Of a stretch of 64,000 nt of DNA, positions 63,918 through 64,000 are shown piece after piece. The notes beneath the pieces were generated by a model. It was given only the letters and a program-made list of their open reading frames with translations. It made no database searches and was not told where the DNA came from. How positions within the stretch are numbered: the first letter of the stretch is position 1; each line of letters opens with the position of its first letter. The position numbers and the translations under genes are program-made. Source of the stretch: Flavobacterium haoranii (GTDB lineage: Bacteria > Bacteroidota > Bacteroidia > Flavobacteriales > Flavobacteriaceae); assembly GCA_003246205.1 (NCBI GenBank), contig QKBC01000005.1:1-64000 (forward strand), given 5' to 3'.

Positions 63918-64000
63918 TTAAAAACGATTATCGCCATCTAACAGATTTCCTAAACCACCAAGTAAACTTCCTTCACCTTTATCTTTTCCACCCATTTGAG
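63918..64000 (-). CDS. DUF937-like protein, C-terminal end only (cut by the window)
   Basis: The open frame running in from the right edge ends MGGKDKGEGSLLGGLGNLL, then DGDNRF and a TAA at 63918. The Gly-Leu-rich end with L-G-G-L-x-x-L-L-D is typical of DUF937 proteins, whose function is unknown. Only about 26 residues are visible. Confidence 0.6.
   Translation of the reverse strand, partial: QMGGKDKGEGSLLGGLGNLLDGDNRF

Overview
The window looks like chromosomal DNA from a Flavobacterium-type bacterium (Bacteroidota, Flavobacteriaceae). It is AT-rich, has no rRNA or tRNA gene, carries gliding and type IX secretion genes (gldA, a PorT homologue, a T9SS-sorted secreted protein), and uses the Bacteroidota promoter form TTTG ... 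TAnnTTTG in place of -35/-10 boxes. Nearly all of it is coding. I see no prophage, CRISPR array or complete IS.

Layout. 0.15-7.2 kb: a LolC/E-type permease divergent from a NamZ-like muramidase, an AraC regulator with an SDR enzyme, small cytosolic proteins and a T9SS cargo protein. 7.2-16.1 kb, leftward: queE and queA (queuosine), aroA, a MazG-like protein, two DUF3857 proteins, dtd and rsgA. 17.9-21.9 kb, leftward: an aromatic amino acid operon (pheA, aminotransferase, tyrA, DAHP synthase/chorismate mutase). 22.2 kb: gldA. 23.6-37.1 kb, leftward: the sulfur amino acid block, with metH in two genes plus metF, then metY-metX-thrA-metB, then cysE-cysK. 37.6 kb: metK. 39-50.5 kb: surface and outer-membrane proteins, deoxynucleoside kinase, ppa, pdhB. 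50.8-58 kb, rightward: etfBA, a bifunctional nuclease, a nucleoside transporter, thyA, folA, ubiE, porT. 58.6-63.2 kb: a BamA/TamA-like protein, fbaA, accD. The right edge cuts a DUF937-like gene.

The strongest new signal is regulatory. Five RNA-based switches can be read from the sequence. A Phe/Tyr-rich leader peptide with terminator and antiterminator precedes pheA. A Met-rich leader peptide precedes metY-metX-thrA-metB. A Cys-rich leader peptide precedes cysE-cysK. A SAM-I (S-box) riboswitch precedes metH, and a SAM-II riboswitch starts just after the metK promoter. The Met and Cys leaders are visibly related: same start M-R-x-T, same AGAGGA...CTAT end, same CCTCTG terminator arm. They look like one attenuator duplicated and retargeted by changing its control codons. 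Together they would tune cysteine, homocysteine, methionine and SAM synthesis step by step.

The second strong signal is a 450-bp (exactly 150-codon), GC-rich, inverted-repeat-bounded insert inside the ORF of the methionine synthase gene. It encodes a DUF559 (PD-(D/E)XK-like) nuclease domain in frame, between the cap and cobalamin domains. A third signal is a family of 7-bp tandem repeats of variable sequence: four tracts in the aroA reading frame, one in metH, and one filling the translation-start region of thyA.
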